From NCBI RefSeq assembly GCF_003722335.1, contig NZ_CP026100.1, forward strand, positions 1,462,001 through 1,526,000: a stretch of DNA of 64,000 bases. The letters run 5' to 3'. This stretch comes from Caulobacter flavus (GTDB taxonomy: Bacteria > Pseudomonadota > Alphaproteobacteria > Caulobacterales > Caulobacteraceae). Positions 36,077 through 45,384 of the stretch are shown here, one piece after another. The notes below the pieces were generated by a model. It was not told the origin of the DNA. It worked only from the letters and a program-made list of their open reading frames with translations, and did not search any database. Numbering within the stretch: position 1 is the stretch's first letter; each line of letters starts with the position of its first letter. The translations under genes and the position numbers were made by a program.

Positions 36077-36916
36077 TTAAAGAGAACGAATGTTCCGCGG
36101 CGGAAAGCGCACGCCGTTTTCACCGACCGGAGGCAGCTTGCCCGAGCGCACCGCCACGTCGAGGGCGGCGATGGTCAGCGCCGAAGGCTCGACCGCTTCG
36201 CCGCCGCGACGGGCGACGAACTCGGCCTGCGCAACGGCGTCGCCGGCGTCGGGGTTGGCGGCCTTGTGGGCGGCGACGGTGCTGTCGGCGGCGGCCGGGT
36301 CCTCGCCGGCCCAGCTGGACAGAACGCGGACGTCGTCAGGCAGCGACAGCAGCTTGCGGGCGTCGGCGAACAGGCCGGCGGCGTCGGCGCCGGGGGCGTC
36401 GCTGGCCGGCAGGCCGGCAGGCAGGATGGCGTCGCCGACGAAGAGCACGTCGCCAGCCTTGTAGGCCACGGCGCCGGGCAGGCGGCCGGAAAGAGCGATG
36501 GGGTGGAACTCGATCCCGCCCATGATCAGCGGCTCGTCGTCCTCGCGGGCCAGCTTGTCGAAGTCCCAGCCTTCCAGGTCGACGCCCTCGGCGCCCAGCG
36601 CCGGGACGAGGCGCTGCAGGCTTTCCAGCACGTGGGCGCCGATGGCGACCGAGGCGCCGGTCTCGTATTTCAGGTGGCCGGCGGCCGACAGGTGGCCGGT
36701 ATGGACGGCGGTCTCGAGGATCCAGGTCGGGCCCAGGTCCCGCGCGCGAATGTCGGCGATGATGGCGTCGACGAAGGCGGTCGAGGTCTCGCCGGTGGCC
36801 GGGTCGAAATCGAGCACCGGATCGACGATGGCGCAGAGCAGGGTCGCCGGATCAGCGACGAGATAGGTCACCCGCCCGGTGGCGGCGTGGTGGTACGCTG
36901 TGATGTCCGGCTGCAT
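36077..36916 (-). CDS. ETHE1-like MBL-fold protein with lost metal ligands
   Basis: 279 aa along the whole length of bacterial persulfide dioxygenases (VDPVLDFDPATGETS, then LGPTWILETAVHTGHLSAAG). The family's metal motif THxHADH is replaced by ETAVHTGH, so the first His and the Asp are missing. The TPGHTPG His is replaced (ALSGRLPG) and the late GHDY is replaced by WAGED; only the GD of LFVGDAILP remains. It probably cannot bind iron normally and may be a pseudoenzyme or have a new activity. Sequencing error is unlikely because the frame is intact. Confidence 0.85.
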   Translation of the reverse strand: MQPDITAYHHAATGRVTYLVADPATLLCAIVDPVLDFDPATGETSTAFVDAIIADIRARDLGPTWILETAVHTGHLSAAGHLKYETGASVAIGAHVLESLQRLVPALGAEGVDLEGWDFDKLAREDDEPLIMGGIEFHPIALSGRLPGAVAYKAGDVLFVGDAILPAGLPASDAPGADAAGLFADARKLLSLPDDVRVLSSWAGEDPAAADSTVAAHKAANPDAGDAVAQAEFVARRGGEAVEPSALTIAALDVAVRSGKLPPVGENGVRFPPRNIRSL

Positions 36917-36994
36917 GCTTACGCCCGAAGGTCCCCGTTTGGGCGCACCATGACGGCAAGCCGTTAAGCTTCGGCGAACGCCGGAATCGTCTCG

Positions 36995-37705
36995 TCAGGG
37001 ACGGCCGTCGATGTCGCAGGGGCGCTGGGACCCGCGCATCTGGGTGGCCCACAGCGGCTCGACATAGCGGCCGTCGTCGGCGCGCACGCCGTCGACGCAG
37101 CGCTCGGCCGACGCGCCGCGGCCCGACATGTCGAGCGACAGGGCGACCGACTGGCTCTTGCCGCCGCGGGCGAAGCCGTAGGGGCCATAACCGCCGTAGC
37201 CGTAACCGCCGTAGCCTGGGCCGCCATATCCAGGGCCGTAGCCGAACTCGTCGTAGCCATAGCCCCAGCGGCCGTTCTTGCCGAACTCGGTCTGCGAGAC
37301 GGCGACGCCCAGCGTGCCGGTCTCGCCGACGGGGAACAGGGCGGTCGCCGACATGTGGCGGTAGCCGCCGGTGCCGACGCCGACCTCGACGCTGCCATGG
37401 ACCTTGCGCTTGATCGGGCCGGCGTCGTCGTCGCGCGACAGGTTCAGCGGCTCGCCGCCGTCCTGAGCCGTGGTCTTGACCGGCGAGGCCTTCAGCCAGG
37501 CGTCGATCTGTTCCTGGGTGGTCAGGGGGCGGGTGGCCTCGGGCGCGGCCGGGGCGGGGGCGGCCGCCGCCTGGGCCGGGCTCGACGTCGTCTTGGCCGT
37601 GGCCACCACCTCGTCGTCGGCGCCGGCGGCGAACGCCAGCACGGGCGCGGCCAGCAGGGCGAGACCGATGGAGAGGGGAGCAACGAGGCGGGCGGCGAGC
37701 GGCAT
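36995..37705 (-). CDS. Secreted Gly/Tyr-rich protein
   Basis: 236 aa from MPLAARLVAPL, with GGAG at good distance and a clear signal peptide (LLAAPVLAFAAG). A coiled, proline/alanine-rich segment (about 30-60) contains TTQEQIDAWLKASP. The centre (about 145-185) is a run of GYG/GGYG repeats with Tyr and Phe, then a folded end with three Cys. It probably sits in the periplasm or on the surface; glycine/tyrosine repeats are often adhesive or structural. Function not recognised. Confidence 0.75.
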   Translation of the reverse strand: MPLAARLVAPLSIGLALLAAPVLAFAAGADDEVVATAKTTSSPAQAAAAPAPAAPEATRPLTTQEQIDAWLKASPVKTTAQDGGEPLNLSRDDDAGPIKRKVHGSVEVGVGTGGYRHMSATALFPVGETGTLGVAVSQTEFGKNGRWGYGYDEFGYGPGYGGPGYGGYGYGGYGPYGFARGGKSQSVALSLDMSGRGASAERCVDGVRADDGRYVEPLWATQMRGSQRPCDIDGRP

Positions 37706-37783
37706 GTGACGGATCTCCAGCCCTGAACCGATACGCGGGCGGCGAAGCTGAATTAGGGCGCGAATGTTTCGCGGACGCAAGTT

Positions 37784-38869
37784 CTAGAGGCCTTCCAGCC
37801 CCGCCTGGACCGCGGCCATGTCGGGCGGCAGGGGAGTCTCGAAGCGCAGGGTCTCGCCGGTCACCGGGTGGACGAAGCCCAGCAGGGCCGCGTGCAGGGC
37901 CTGACGGGAAAAGGCGGTCTCGACCAGCACCGCCTTGACCGGGGCGGCCGGGGCGCCGCCGCCGTAGACGGGGTCGCCCAGGCAGGGCGAGCCCTTGCTG
38001 GCCATGTGGACGCGGATCTGGTGGGTGCGGCCCGTCTCCAGCCGGCACGAGACGCGGGCGGCCAGCGGTTTGTCGCCGCCGAAGGTGCGCTCGACCTTGT
38101 AGTGGGTGACCGCCTCGCGGCCGCCGCTCTTCAGCACCGCCATCTTCTTGCGGTCGTGGGGCGAGCGGCCCAGGCGGGTCTCGACCGTGCCCGACGAGGG
38201 ATGGGGCGCGCCGCGCACCAGGGCCACGTACATGCGGTCGATGTCGTGCGCGGCGAACAGGGCCGACAGGCCGCGATGGGCCGCGTCGCTCTTGGCCGCG
38301 ACCATGACGCCGGAGGTCTCCTTGTCCAGGCGATGGACGATGCCGGGACGCGCCACGCCGCCGACGCCCGACAGGCTGTCGCCGCAGTGGTGCAGCAGGG
38401 CGTTGACCAGGGTGCCGGTCTCGCTGCCGGGGGCCGGGTGCACGGCCATGCCGGCCGGCTTGTCGAGCACGATCAGGTGGGCGTCCTCGTAGAGCACGCT
38501 CAGCGGGATGGCCTCGGGCTCGGGGATCGCCGGGGCGGGCGGCGGCTCGACCACCAGATAGTCGCCGGCCAGGGCCTTGGCCGAACCATTGGTCACCGCT
38601 CGCGGCTGGCCGTCGGCGTCGAGGCGGAAGACGCGGTTCTCGGCCATCAGGGCCTGCAGCCGGGCGCGGGACAGCGTGTCGAAAAGCACGGCCAGGGCCT
38701 TGTCGAGCCGCTGGCCGACGAGGTCGCCGTCGAGCCGGCCCTGCAGGCGGCGTTCGCCCGCCTCGCCGGCCTCGTCGGCTTGCGACGCGTCCAGCAGGTC
38801 CTCGATGTCGTCCTCGGCGTCGGCCACTCGTTTCACGGCTCCTTCACAACCCCGTCGCGCGGGCGACAT
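37784..38869 (-). CDS. rluD: RluA/RluD-family 23S rRNA pseudouridine synthase
   Basis: 361 aa. An N-terminal S4 RNA-binding domain (LVGQRLDKALAVLFDTLSRARL) precedes the synthase domain with the catalytic Asp in GIVHRLDKETSG and the late motif LETGRTHQIRVHM. RluD converts uridines 1911, 1915 and 1917 of helix 69 to pseudouridine. The first 45 residues form an acidic extension (DAEDDIEDLLDASQADEAGEAG) not needed for the fold, so the start could lie further in. Assignment to RluD rather than RluC rests on overall resemblance. Confidence 0.9.
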   Translation of the reverse strand: MSPARRGCEGAVKRVADAEDDIEDLLDASQADEAGEAGERRLQGRLDGDLVGQRLDKALAVLFDTLSRARLQALMAENRVFRLDADGQPRAVTNGSAKALAGDYLVVEPPPAPAIPEPEAIPLSVLYEDAHLIVLDKPAGMAVHPAPGSETGTLVNALLHHCGDSLSGVGGVARPGIVHRLDKETSGVMVAAKSDAAHRGLSALFAAHDIDRMYVALVRGAPHPSSGTVETRLGRSPHDRKKMAVLKSGGREAVTHYKVERTFGGDKPLAARVSCRLETGRTHQIRVHMASKGSPCLGDPVYGGGAPAAPVKAVLVETAFSRQALHAALLGFVHPVTGETLRFETPLPPDMAAVQAGLEGL

Positions 38870-38920
38870 GACCGCTCCCTAGGGGCGAGGCCTCGTACAG
38901 TTGTTGGAGGGGAATAGTCC

Positions 38921-41254
38921 ATGCGCGCCATCCGCACCACCTCGCTCGCCGGAGCCAGCCTGCTGGCCCTGACCCTCGCCGGCCAGGCGTTCGCCGCCGA
39001 CGCCCCGGCCTCGACCGAAGTGCAAGAAGTGGTGGTCACCGCCCAGAAGCGCGAGCAGAGCGTGCTGGACGTGCCGATCGCGCTGACCGCCTATTCGGGC
39101 GAGACCCTCGAGGCCCTGGGCCTTTCGGAGTTCGAGGAACTGGGCCAGTTCGTGCCCGGCTTCGACGTGCAGAACCAGTCGCCCAACAACCCCGGCTTCG
39201 TGATGCGCGGCATCACCTCCGACAGCGGCGAGGCCACCACCGAGCCGCGCGTGTCGGTCTATCAGGACGGCGTGTCGATCTCGAAGTCGCGAGGCTCGTA
39301 CGTCGAGCTGTTCGACCTGGAGCGGGTCGAGATCGCCAAGGGTCCGCAGTCCACCCTCTACGGCCGGGGCGCCCTGATCGGCGCGGTCAACATCATCCAG
39401 GCCAAGGCCAGGCACGAGGCCGGCGCCAGCCTGAAGATCGAGGGCGGCGACAACGGCTACGCCCTGATCGAGGGTGTCGTGAACGTGCCGATCAGCGACG
39501 CCCTGGCCGTGCGCGTGGCCGCCCGCTCCAAGAAGCGCGACGGCTATGTCGAGAACCTGTTGGGCGGCGAGGACTTCAACTCGACCGACACCCAGGCCGT
39601 GCGCGTCGCCATCGCCTACGACCCGGGCGACCGATTCAAGCTGGACGTGCTGTACAACTACCAGCAGGACAAGCCGTCGGGCACCTCGTTCAAGTCGCTG
39701 ACCTACGCGCCGACCGACCCGACCACCGGCCGGGTGATCGGCGACCTGGGCCGCAATTCCGGGGCGGCCCTGTCCAGCGTCGACGGCTTCGAGAACGGCC
39801 AGGAACTGGGCCTGAACCGCCGCCTGTGGAGCCTGACGGCCCTGGCCAGCTACAAGCTCAACGACGCCTTCACGCTGAACTCGACCTCGGCCTACCGCTA
39901 CTTCACCGGCGAGGAGGTGTTCGATCCGGACGGCTTCTCGCTGCCGATGCTGACCTTCGCCGAGGACGCCCAAGGCAAGTCGGCCAGCCAGGAATTCCGC
40001 CTCAACTACGACGCCGGCGGCCGCGTCACCGCCTTCGGCGGCGCCAGCTGGTTCTGGGAGGACGGCAGCCAGCGCGTGCCGATGCTGATCAACGAGAAGA
40101 TCGCCGGCCTCTTCCTGAGCGGCGCCCTGCCGCGCCCGGGCGGCCTGTCGCTGCCGGTGATCAACGCCGTGGCCCCGGCGGCCCTGCCGTCGGCCCGCCG
40201 CGAGGAATACACCAACTACGGCGAGACCAACTCCTACGACGTGTTCGGCGACGTCACCTTCAAGGCCACCGACCGCCTCGAGCTGACCGCCGGCGCCCGC
40301 TACACCTACGACGACAAGACCAGCGGCTACGGCGCCACGATGAGCAGCCCGTCGATCATCATTCTGTCCCAGACGGGCACGCAGCGCGGCCTGATCGTGC
40401 AGCCCACCCTGAACGGCCAGGCGCAGTATCAGGACTTCACCGACAACGGCGTCACCTACCGCCTGGTGGCCCGCTACAAGGCGGCCGACAACACCAGCCT
40501 GTACGGCTCGGTCTCGACCGGCCGCCGGCCCAAGGTGCTGGCCGGCAGCAACGGGACGCCCGGCGCGGCGGCGACCTTCCGCGAAGTGGCCGCCGAGGAG
40601 GTCACCTCCTACGAGGCCGGCGCCAAGACCGCGCTGCTGGACCGCCGCCTGACCCTGGAAGGCGCGATCTACCGCTACGACTACGAGAACTTCCAGACCA
40701 GCCAGCGTGACTCCAACGGCCAGACGATCCCGCTGAACGCCGGCGAGGCCAAGGCCACCGGCTTCGAGGGCCAGGCCAACTTCCAGGCGACGAAGAACCT
40801 GCTGGTCTTCGCCACCTACGGCTACAGCCACGCCCGCTTCGGCAACGGCCTGTTCGACGGCAACCACTTCCGCCTGTCGCCCGACCACCAGGCCTCGATC
40901 GGCGTGAAGGCCTCGGTCGATACGGGCGTGGGCCGCTTCACCCTGATCCCGACCTACACCTGGCAGTCGGAGATGTTCTTCGACAACAACAACGACATCG
41001 CCGCCCTGCAGACCACCACCGGCGTGATCAAGGACACGGTCCAGGACGAGAAGCAGAAGGCCTACGGCCTGCTGAACCTGCGCCTGACCTGGCAGCCCGA
41101 GAACAGCCCGCTGACCTTCGGCGCCTTCGCCACCAACGTGCTGGAGCAGAAGTACATCAAGGACGCCGGCAACACCGGCGACGCCTTCGGCATCCCCACC
41201 TTCATCGCCGGCGAACCGCGCTTCGTGGGCGTGTCGGTGTCGATCAAGCGGTAG
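38921..41254 (+). CDS. TonB-dependent receptor (second)
   Basis: 777 aa with signal peptide (LLALTLAGQAFAAD) and a TonB-box-like VQEVVVTAQKREQ. The plug contains SVLDVPIALTAYSG and PQSTLYGRGALIGAVNI; the barrel ends in FVGVSVSIKR. This subtype (iron-complex/vitamin B12-like receptors annotated in Caulobacter and sphingomonads) imports siderophores, sugars or aromatics; no neighbour reveals the substrate. It is divergent from rluD with 51 nt between. Not closely related to the nag-locus receptor in barrel sequence. Confidence 0.93.
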   Translation: MRAIRTTSLAGASLLALTLAGQAFAADAPASTEVQEVVVTAQKREQSVLDVPIALTAYSGETLEALGLSEFEELGQFVPGFDVQNQSPNNPGFVMRGITSDSGEATTEPRVSVYQDGVSISKSRGSYVELFDLERVEIAKGPQSTLYGRGALIGAVNIIQAKARHEAGASLKIEGGDNGYALIEGVVNVPISDALAVRVAARSKKRDGYVENLLGGEDFNSTDTQAVRVAIAYDPGDRFKLDVLYNYQQDKPSGTSFKSLTYAPTDPTTGRVIGDLGRNSGAALSSVDGFENGQELGLNRRLWSLTALASYKLNDAFTLNSTSAYRYFTGEEVFDPDGFSLPMLTFAEDAQGKSASQEFRLNYDAGGRVTAFGGASWFWEDGSQRVPMLINEKIAGLFLSGALPRPGGLSLPVINAVAPAALPSARREEYTNYGETNSYDVFGDVTFKATDRLELTAGARYTYDDKTSGYGATMSSPSIIILSQTGTQRGLIVQPTLNGQAQYQDFTDNGVTYRLVARYKAADNTSLYGSVSTGRRPKVLAGSNGTPGAAATFREVAAEEVTSYEAGAKTALLDRRLTLEGAIYRYDYENFQTSQRDSNGQTIPLNAGEAKATGFEGQANFQATKNLLVFATYGYSHARFGNGLFDGNHFRLSPDHQASIGVKASVDTGVGRFTLIPTYTWQSEMFFDNNNDIAALQTTTGVIKDTVQDEKQKAYGLLNLRLTWQPENSPLTFGAFATNVLEQKYIKDAGNTGDAFGIPTFIAGEPRFVGVSVSIKR

Positions 41255-41268
41255 GGCCAGGGAAAGGA

Positions 41269-41395
41269 GCCTCCCCTGTGGGGGGAGGCGATCGCACGAG
41301 CGATCGGTGGGGGAGTTGGTGATGACTCCGAGCGCTTCGGAAGCTGAAATCGTCCCCCCTCCGGCCCTCTGGGCCACCTCCCCCAGAGGGGGAGG
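41269..41395. repeat. Composite palindromic repeat region
   Basis: Three hairpins lie after the TonB receptor stop: GCCTCCCC/GGGGAGGC (41269-41289), CGATCGC/GCGATCG (41289-41306) and CCTCCCCC/GGGGGAGG (41377-41395). The third unit recurs around the insertion sequence (44230-44245 and 45365-45380). The first may also end receptor transcription. They look like dispersed intergenic repeats. Confidence 0.7.
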
Positions 41396-41477
41396 ATCTA
41401 CTGGCGTCGGCGCTCCTCGAGATGCTCCCCCCTGGGGGCTGTCGCCGAGCGACTGGGGGGCGCCGGCCCCTCTGGCC

Positions 41478-42251
41478 CTAGCTGAACAGCGGCCGTGGCG
41501 GCGCTGTCGCCTTCAGGGCCGCGGCGAAATAGTCCTGCACCTCCTGAAAGAGGTCGGGACGGTAGATGGCGCGGGGATCGTTGGCCTTGTCGTCGTCGAA
41601 GGCGTGGGTGGCGTCGGCGTAGAGCTTGAGGTCGACCTTCACGCCGTCGGCGGTCAGGCGGTCGAGCGCCTTCTTGGGGAAGCGCCAGCCGACCACGCCG
41701 TCCTTCTGGCCCAGCACCGACCACACCGGCGGCGCGCCGGGGCCCCAGCCGCGCCGGCTGGTCATCGAGGGATAGGCCGCATACGGATAGACCAGCAGCG
41801 CGCCCTTGACCTGCCTGCGCAGGGCGACCGGGTCGGCGTCGGGCAGGCCAGTGGCCGTGGGCGCCGAGGTCCCGGCGGCGTAGGCGTCCATGATCGTCCA
41901 GGCGCCGTGGCTCCAGCCGGCCAGGAACACCTGGTCGGCCTGCGCCCAGCTCTGCGTCTTCAGCCAGGCCAGAGTCCCGAAGATGTCGGCCGCGCGCTTG
42001 GCCCCGTGCAGGGTCATCAGGGTACAGACGAAGAGCTTGCCGTCGATCGTGCTCATGCCGCGCGGCTTGAACGAGTCGAGCACCACGGCGGCGTAGCCCG
42101 CCTTCACCGCGACCTCGGCATAGGTCTCTAGGAACGGCGTCTTGCCGCCGCAGCCGTGCAGGATCAGCGCCACGGGAAAGGGCCCCAGGCCCGCGGGCTT
42201 GAACACCCGCGAGCGCGCGACGACCTTGGCTCCCCAGTTGGCGCTGTCCAT
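41478..42251 (-). CDS. Dienelactone hydrolase-family protein
   Basis: 257 aa from MDSANWGAKVV, with GGTGGAG upstream. The alpha/beta-hydrolase fold shows LILHGCGGKTPFLE, the nucleophile elbow GWSHGAW (Ser), the Asp in LGQKDGVVGW and the His in DATHAFDD, a complete triad. No signal peptide. It is a cytoplasmic esterase or lactonase; the substrate is not clear. It lies 17 nt downstream of purH on the same strand, so co-transcription is likely although no purine link is known. Confidence 0.88.
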   Translation of the reverse strand: MDSANWGAKVVARSRVFKPAGLGPFPVALILHGCGGKTPFLETYAEVAVKAGYAAVVLDSFKPRGMSTIDGKLFVCTLMTLHGAKRAADIFGTLAWLKTQSWAQADQVFLAGWSHGAWTIMDAYAAGTSAPTATGLPDADPVALRRQVKGALLVYPYAAYPSMTSRRGWGPGAPPVWSVLGQKDGVVGWRFPKKALDRLTADGVKVDLKLYADATHAFDDDKANDPRAIYRPDLFQEVQDYFAAALKATAPPRPLFS

Positions 42252-42267
42252 GCGGCTCACTCCACCC

Positions 42268-43860
42268 TTAGTGGCGGAACACTCGCACGCCGGTGAAGGC
42301 CATTGTGAGGCCGAGCTTGTCGGCGGCCTCGATGACCTCGGCGTCGCGCATGGAGCCGCCGGGCTGGATGATCGCCGTGGCGCCGGCTTCGGCGGCCTGG
42401 ATCAGGCCGTCGGCGAACGGGAAGAAGGCTTCCGAGGCGCAGGCGCAGCCCGAAAGATCCAGGCCGAAGTCGGCGGCGCGAAGCGCCGCGATGCGAGCCG
42501 AGTCCTTGCGGTTCATCTGGCCGGCGCCGATGCCCAGGGTCTGGCCGGCGCGGGCGTAGACGATGGCGTTGGACTTGACGTGCTTGCCGATCTGGAAGGC
42601 GAACAGCATGTCGCGGATCTCTTCTTCCGTCGGCTGGCGCTGGGTGACGATCTTCAGGTCGGTCGCCTTGATGCGCGCGTCGTCGCGGGATTGCACGAGG
42701 AAGCCGCCGGCCACGCTCTTGAAGGTGTCGCCGGTCGACAGCGGGTCGGGCAGGCCGCCGGTGACCAGCAGGCGCAGGTTCTTCTTGGCGGCGAACACGG
42801 CGATGGCGTCGTCGTCGGCCTCGGGCGCGATCACCACCTCGGTGAAGATCTCGACCATGGCCTCGGCGGCCTCGCGCGTCAGGCGGGTGTTGGTGGCGAC
42901 GATGCCGCCGAAGGCCGAGGTGGGGTCGCAGGCGAGAGCCCGCTCGTAGGCCTCGCGCTGGGTGGCGCCCAGGGCCACGCCGCAGGGGTTGGCGTGCTTG
43001 ATGATGGCGACGGCCGGACCGGCGGCCGGGTCGAACTCGGCGATCAGTTCGAAGGCCGCGTCGGTGTCGTTGATGTTGTTGTAGCTGAGTTCCTTGCCCT
43101 GCAGCTGCGTGGTGGTGGCCACGCCCGTGCGGGGATTGGGGAAGGTGTAGAAGGCCGCTTTCTGGTGCGGGTTCTCGCCGTAGCGCATGGTCTGGCGCAA
43201 GGTCCCGGCGATCGACTTGCGGGCCGGGAAGTCCTGGCCGAGCTGAGCGGCGAACCAGGCCGAGATGGCCGCGTCATAGGCCGCCGTGCGGGCGTAGGCG
43301 CGGGCCGCCAGGGTCTTGCGCAGGGCCAGCGACGCGCCGCCGTCGGCCTTGAGGGCCTCGAGCACTTCGGCCAGGTCGGCAGGGTCGGTGCAGACGCAGA
43401 CATAGCCGTGGTTCTTGGCCGCCGAGCGGATCATGGCCGGGCCGCCGATGTCGATGTTCTCGACGCACTCTTCGTAGGACCCGCCCTTCGCGACGGTGGC
43501 CTCGAACGGATAGAGGTTCACGTAGAGGATATCGATGCCGCCGATGCCGTGGTCGGCCATGGCCTTGGCGTGTTCGGGCGCGTCGCGGACGCCGAGCAGG
43601 CCGCCGTGGACGATGGGGTGCAGGGTCTTGACCCGGCCGTCCATCATCTCGGGGAAGCCGGTCAGGTCCGACACGTCCTTCACCGGCAGGCCGGCCGCGG
43701 CGATGGCCGCCTTGGTGCCGCCGGTCGAGACCAGCTCGACGCCCGCCTCGTGCAGGACCTTGGCCGCCTCGACGAGGCCCGTCTTGTCGGAGACCGACAG
43801 CAGGGCGCGCTTGGGGGCGACGAGATCGGGGGCGGACGGATAGTCGGGGGCGGCGGGCAC
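42268..43860 (-). CDS. purH: Bifunctional AICAR transformylase / IMP cyclohydrolase
   Basis: 530 aa, normal for PurH. The N-terminal MGS-like IMP cyclohydrolase domain starts with [13 protein letters not shown] and contains STGGTKAAI and [11 protein letters not shown]. The C-terminal AICAR transformylase domain carries the catalytic KHANPCG and SNAIVYA motifs. It performs the last two steps of IMP synthesis in the cytoplasm. The start is [12 protein letters not shown]. The 440 nt upstream contain a 30-bp inverted repeat and the left end of an insertion sequence. Confidence 0.97.
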   Translation of the reverse strand: MPAAPDYPSAPDLVAPKRALLSVSDKTGLVEAAKVLHEAGVELVSTGGTKAAIAAAGLPVKDVSDLTGFPEMMDGRVKTLHPIVHGGLLGVRDAPEHAKAMADHGIGGIDILYVNLYPFEATVAKGGSYEECVENIDIGGPAMIRSAAKNHGYVCVCTDPADLAEVLEALKADGGASLALRKTLAARAYARTAAYDAAISAWFAAQLGQDFPARKSIAGTLRQTMRYGENPHQKAAFYTFPNPRTGVATTTQLQGKELSYNNINDTDAAFELIAEFDPAAGPAVAIIKHANPCGVALGATQREAYERALACDPTSAFGGIVATNTRLTREAAEAMVEIFTEVVIAPEADDDAIAVFAAKKNLRLLVTGGLPDPLSTGDTFKSVAGGFLVQSRDDARIKATDLKIVTQRQPTEEEIRDMLFAFQIGKHVKSNAIVYARAGQTLGIGAGQMNRKDSARIAALRAADFGLDLSGCACASEAFFPFADGLIQAAEAGATAIIQPGGSMRDAEVIEAADKLGLTMAFTGVRVFRH

Positions 43861-44085
43861 GGCGGGACTCCGGGTCTGGTTGCGGTCAGAAAGGAGCCCA
43901 GGCGCGCGGCATATGCGTTCCGAGCTCCCCGGTGGTCACCCACCTTCAACGCCAGTCACTCGAACGGCGCGGAACATACGGAGGGGCGTGGGGGAGTCAA
44001 TGCGGCGCGATGATCCTTAATCCCCTTGCGGAAGAAGGTGGCGCGAAGCCTTCGGATGAGGGGGCTATCGGAACTCTCCCTCCCA

Positions 44086-44181
44086 GTAAAATCCCCGCGA
44101 AAGCGGGGACCCAGGCCTTTTCTGAAACCCACGGCGCTCGACGATAAAATACCTGGGTCCCCGCTTTCGCGGGGATTTTAC
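44086..44181. repeat. Perfect 30-bp inverted repeat
   Basis: The arm 44086-44115 is the exact reverse complement of 44152-44181, with a 36-nt loop. Each arm holds the nested palindrome CCCCGCGAAAGCGGGG. It lies between purH and the insertion sequence and looks like a dispersed REP/MITE-like intergenic repeat. No gene covers it. Confidence 0.8.
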
Positions 44182-44245
44182 GGATTGGGGATAGGTCCTG
44201 ATTTTTGCCCGACCCGCTTCGCGGGGCGCCTCCCCCAGAGGGGGA

Positions 44246-45364
44246 CTGTTGCGAAATTGGCTGGCTGTGATTCCTTGGCGTTGAAGCGGGAGGATTGCGA
44301 TGTCGGTGAAGGCGACGGGCCAGCTTGGATTTGGAGAGATCGGCGCTGGTCGCCGGGCGGGCAGCGCGGCGTTGGATCGAGTGTCGGCGCTGGTGGACTG
44401 GTCGGGCTTCGAGAAGGCCCTGGCGGGTCTTCGCGAGGATGGCCCGGGACGTCCGGGCTACCGGCCGCTGCTGCTGTTCAAGGCGCTCCTGCTGCAGGCC
44501 TGGTACGGGTTATCGGACGCTGAGCTGGAGTTCCGGCTGGGCGACAGCCTTTCGTTCAGCCGGTTTGTGGGGCTGAGCCTGGAGGACGCGGTTCCCGATC
44601 ACACGACGCTGTGCCGGTTTCGTAACCGGTTGGTGAGCCAGCGATTGCTCGAGCGGCTGTTCGACGAGCTGGATCGCCAGTTGGAAGGCGCGGGCCTGGT
44701 GCTCAAGCAGGGCGCGATGCTGGACGCCACCTTGATCGAGGCGGCCACGCCACGTCCCCGGGGCGGTCCCGATGCCCTGGCGAAGGCCAGGGACCCCGAC
44801 GCGGCCTTCGCCAAGCACAAGGGCAAGTCTGGCTCGACCTACGGCTACAAGGCCCACGTGAATGTCGATCAGGGCTCGGGCTTGGTGCGGGCGGTGATCA
44901 CCACCCCCGCAAACGTCAACGACACCGTCCCGGCCGACGCCCTGATCCGGGGCGACGAGGCGGCCGTCTACGCCGACAAGGCCTATGACACCCACGCTCG
45001 CCGCGATCGGCTCAAGCAGGCCGGCGTGAAGCCCAGACTGATGCGCCGCCCCAACCGCTATCATCCCCTGAGCGATCGCCAGAAGCGCCTTAACGACCTG
45101 ATCGCCCGTCGTCGCGCCGCCGTGGAAACCACTTTCGCCACCTGGAAGCGCCGCATGGGTCTGACGCGGGTTCGCTATCTGGGGATGGCCAAGGCCGCCG
45201 GCCAAGTGCTGCTCACCGCCATGGCCTTCAACCTGCGCCGCGCCGCCATCCTGACGGCCTGATCACGCCACCCGTCCGTCCCGATCGACCTGAGACCTCC
45301 AAAAGGAGGCCTCAGAACGACCACTCCGCGTCCCCAGCACTCCTACAGAGGCGTATTGCAGCGG
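44246..45364 (+). mobile_element. IS5-family insertion sequence
   Basis: About 1119 bp carrying one transposase gene. The left end (CTGTTGCGAAATT) and the inverted right end (CCGCTGCAATACG) match only partly; including the flanking GGGGGA the ends become GGGGGACTGTTGC and GGGGGACCGCTGC. A 15-bp sequence, TCCCCCAGAGGGGGA, flanks both sides (44231-44245, 45365-45379). That is longer than typical IS5 target duplications, and it is itself a palindromic repeat unit, so exact boundaries are uncertain. Confidence 0.8.
44300..45262 (+). CDS. IS5-family transposase
   Basis: 320 aa, intact, behind GGGAGG. An IS5-type N-terminal domain (RPLLLFKALLLQAWYGLSDAEL) is followed by the DDE catalytic residues: Asp in MLDATLIEA, Asp in VYADKAYDT, and Glu in AAVETTFATWKRRMGL with the YxxR...E spacing. 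It cuts and joins the element ends. No frameshift or stop interrupts it, so the element may still be active. Confidence 0.95.
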   Translation: MSVKATGQLGFGEIGAGRRAGSAALDRVSALVDWSGFEKALAGLREDGPGRPGYRPLLLFKALLLQAWYGLSDAELEFRLGDSLSFSRFVGLSLEDAVPDHTTLCRFRNRLVSQRLLERLFDELDRQLEGAGLVLKQGAMLDATLIEAATPRPRGGPDALAKARDPDAAFAKHKGKSGSTYGYKAHVNVDQGSGLVRAVITTPANVNDTVPADALIRGDEAAVYADKAYDTHARRDRLKQAGVKPRLMRRPNRYHPLSDRQKRLNDLIARRRAAVETTFATWKRRMGLTRVRYLGMAKAAGQVLLTAMAFNLRRAAILTA

Positions 45365-45384
45365 TCCCCCAGAGGGGGAGGATC

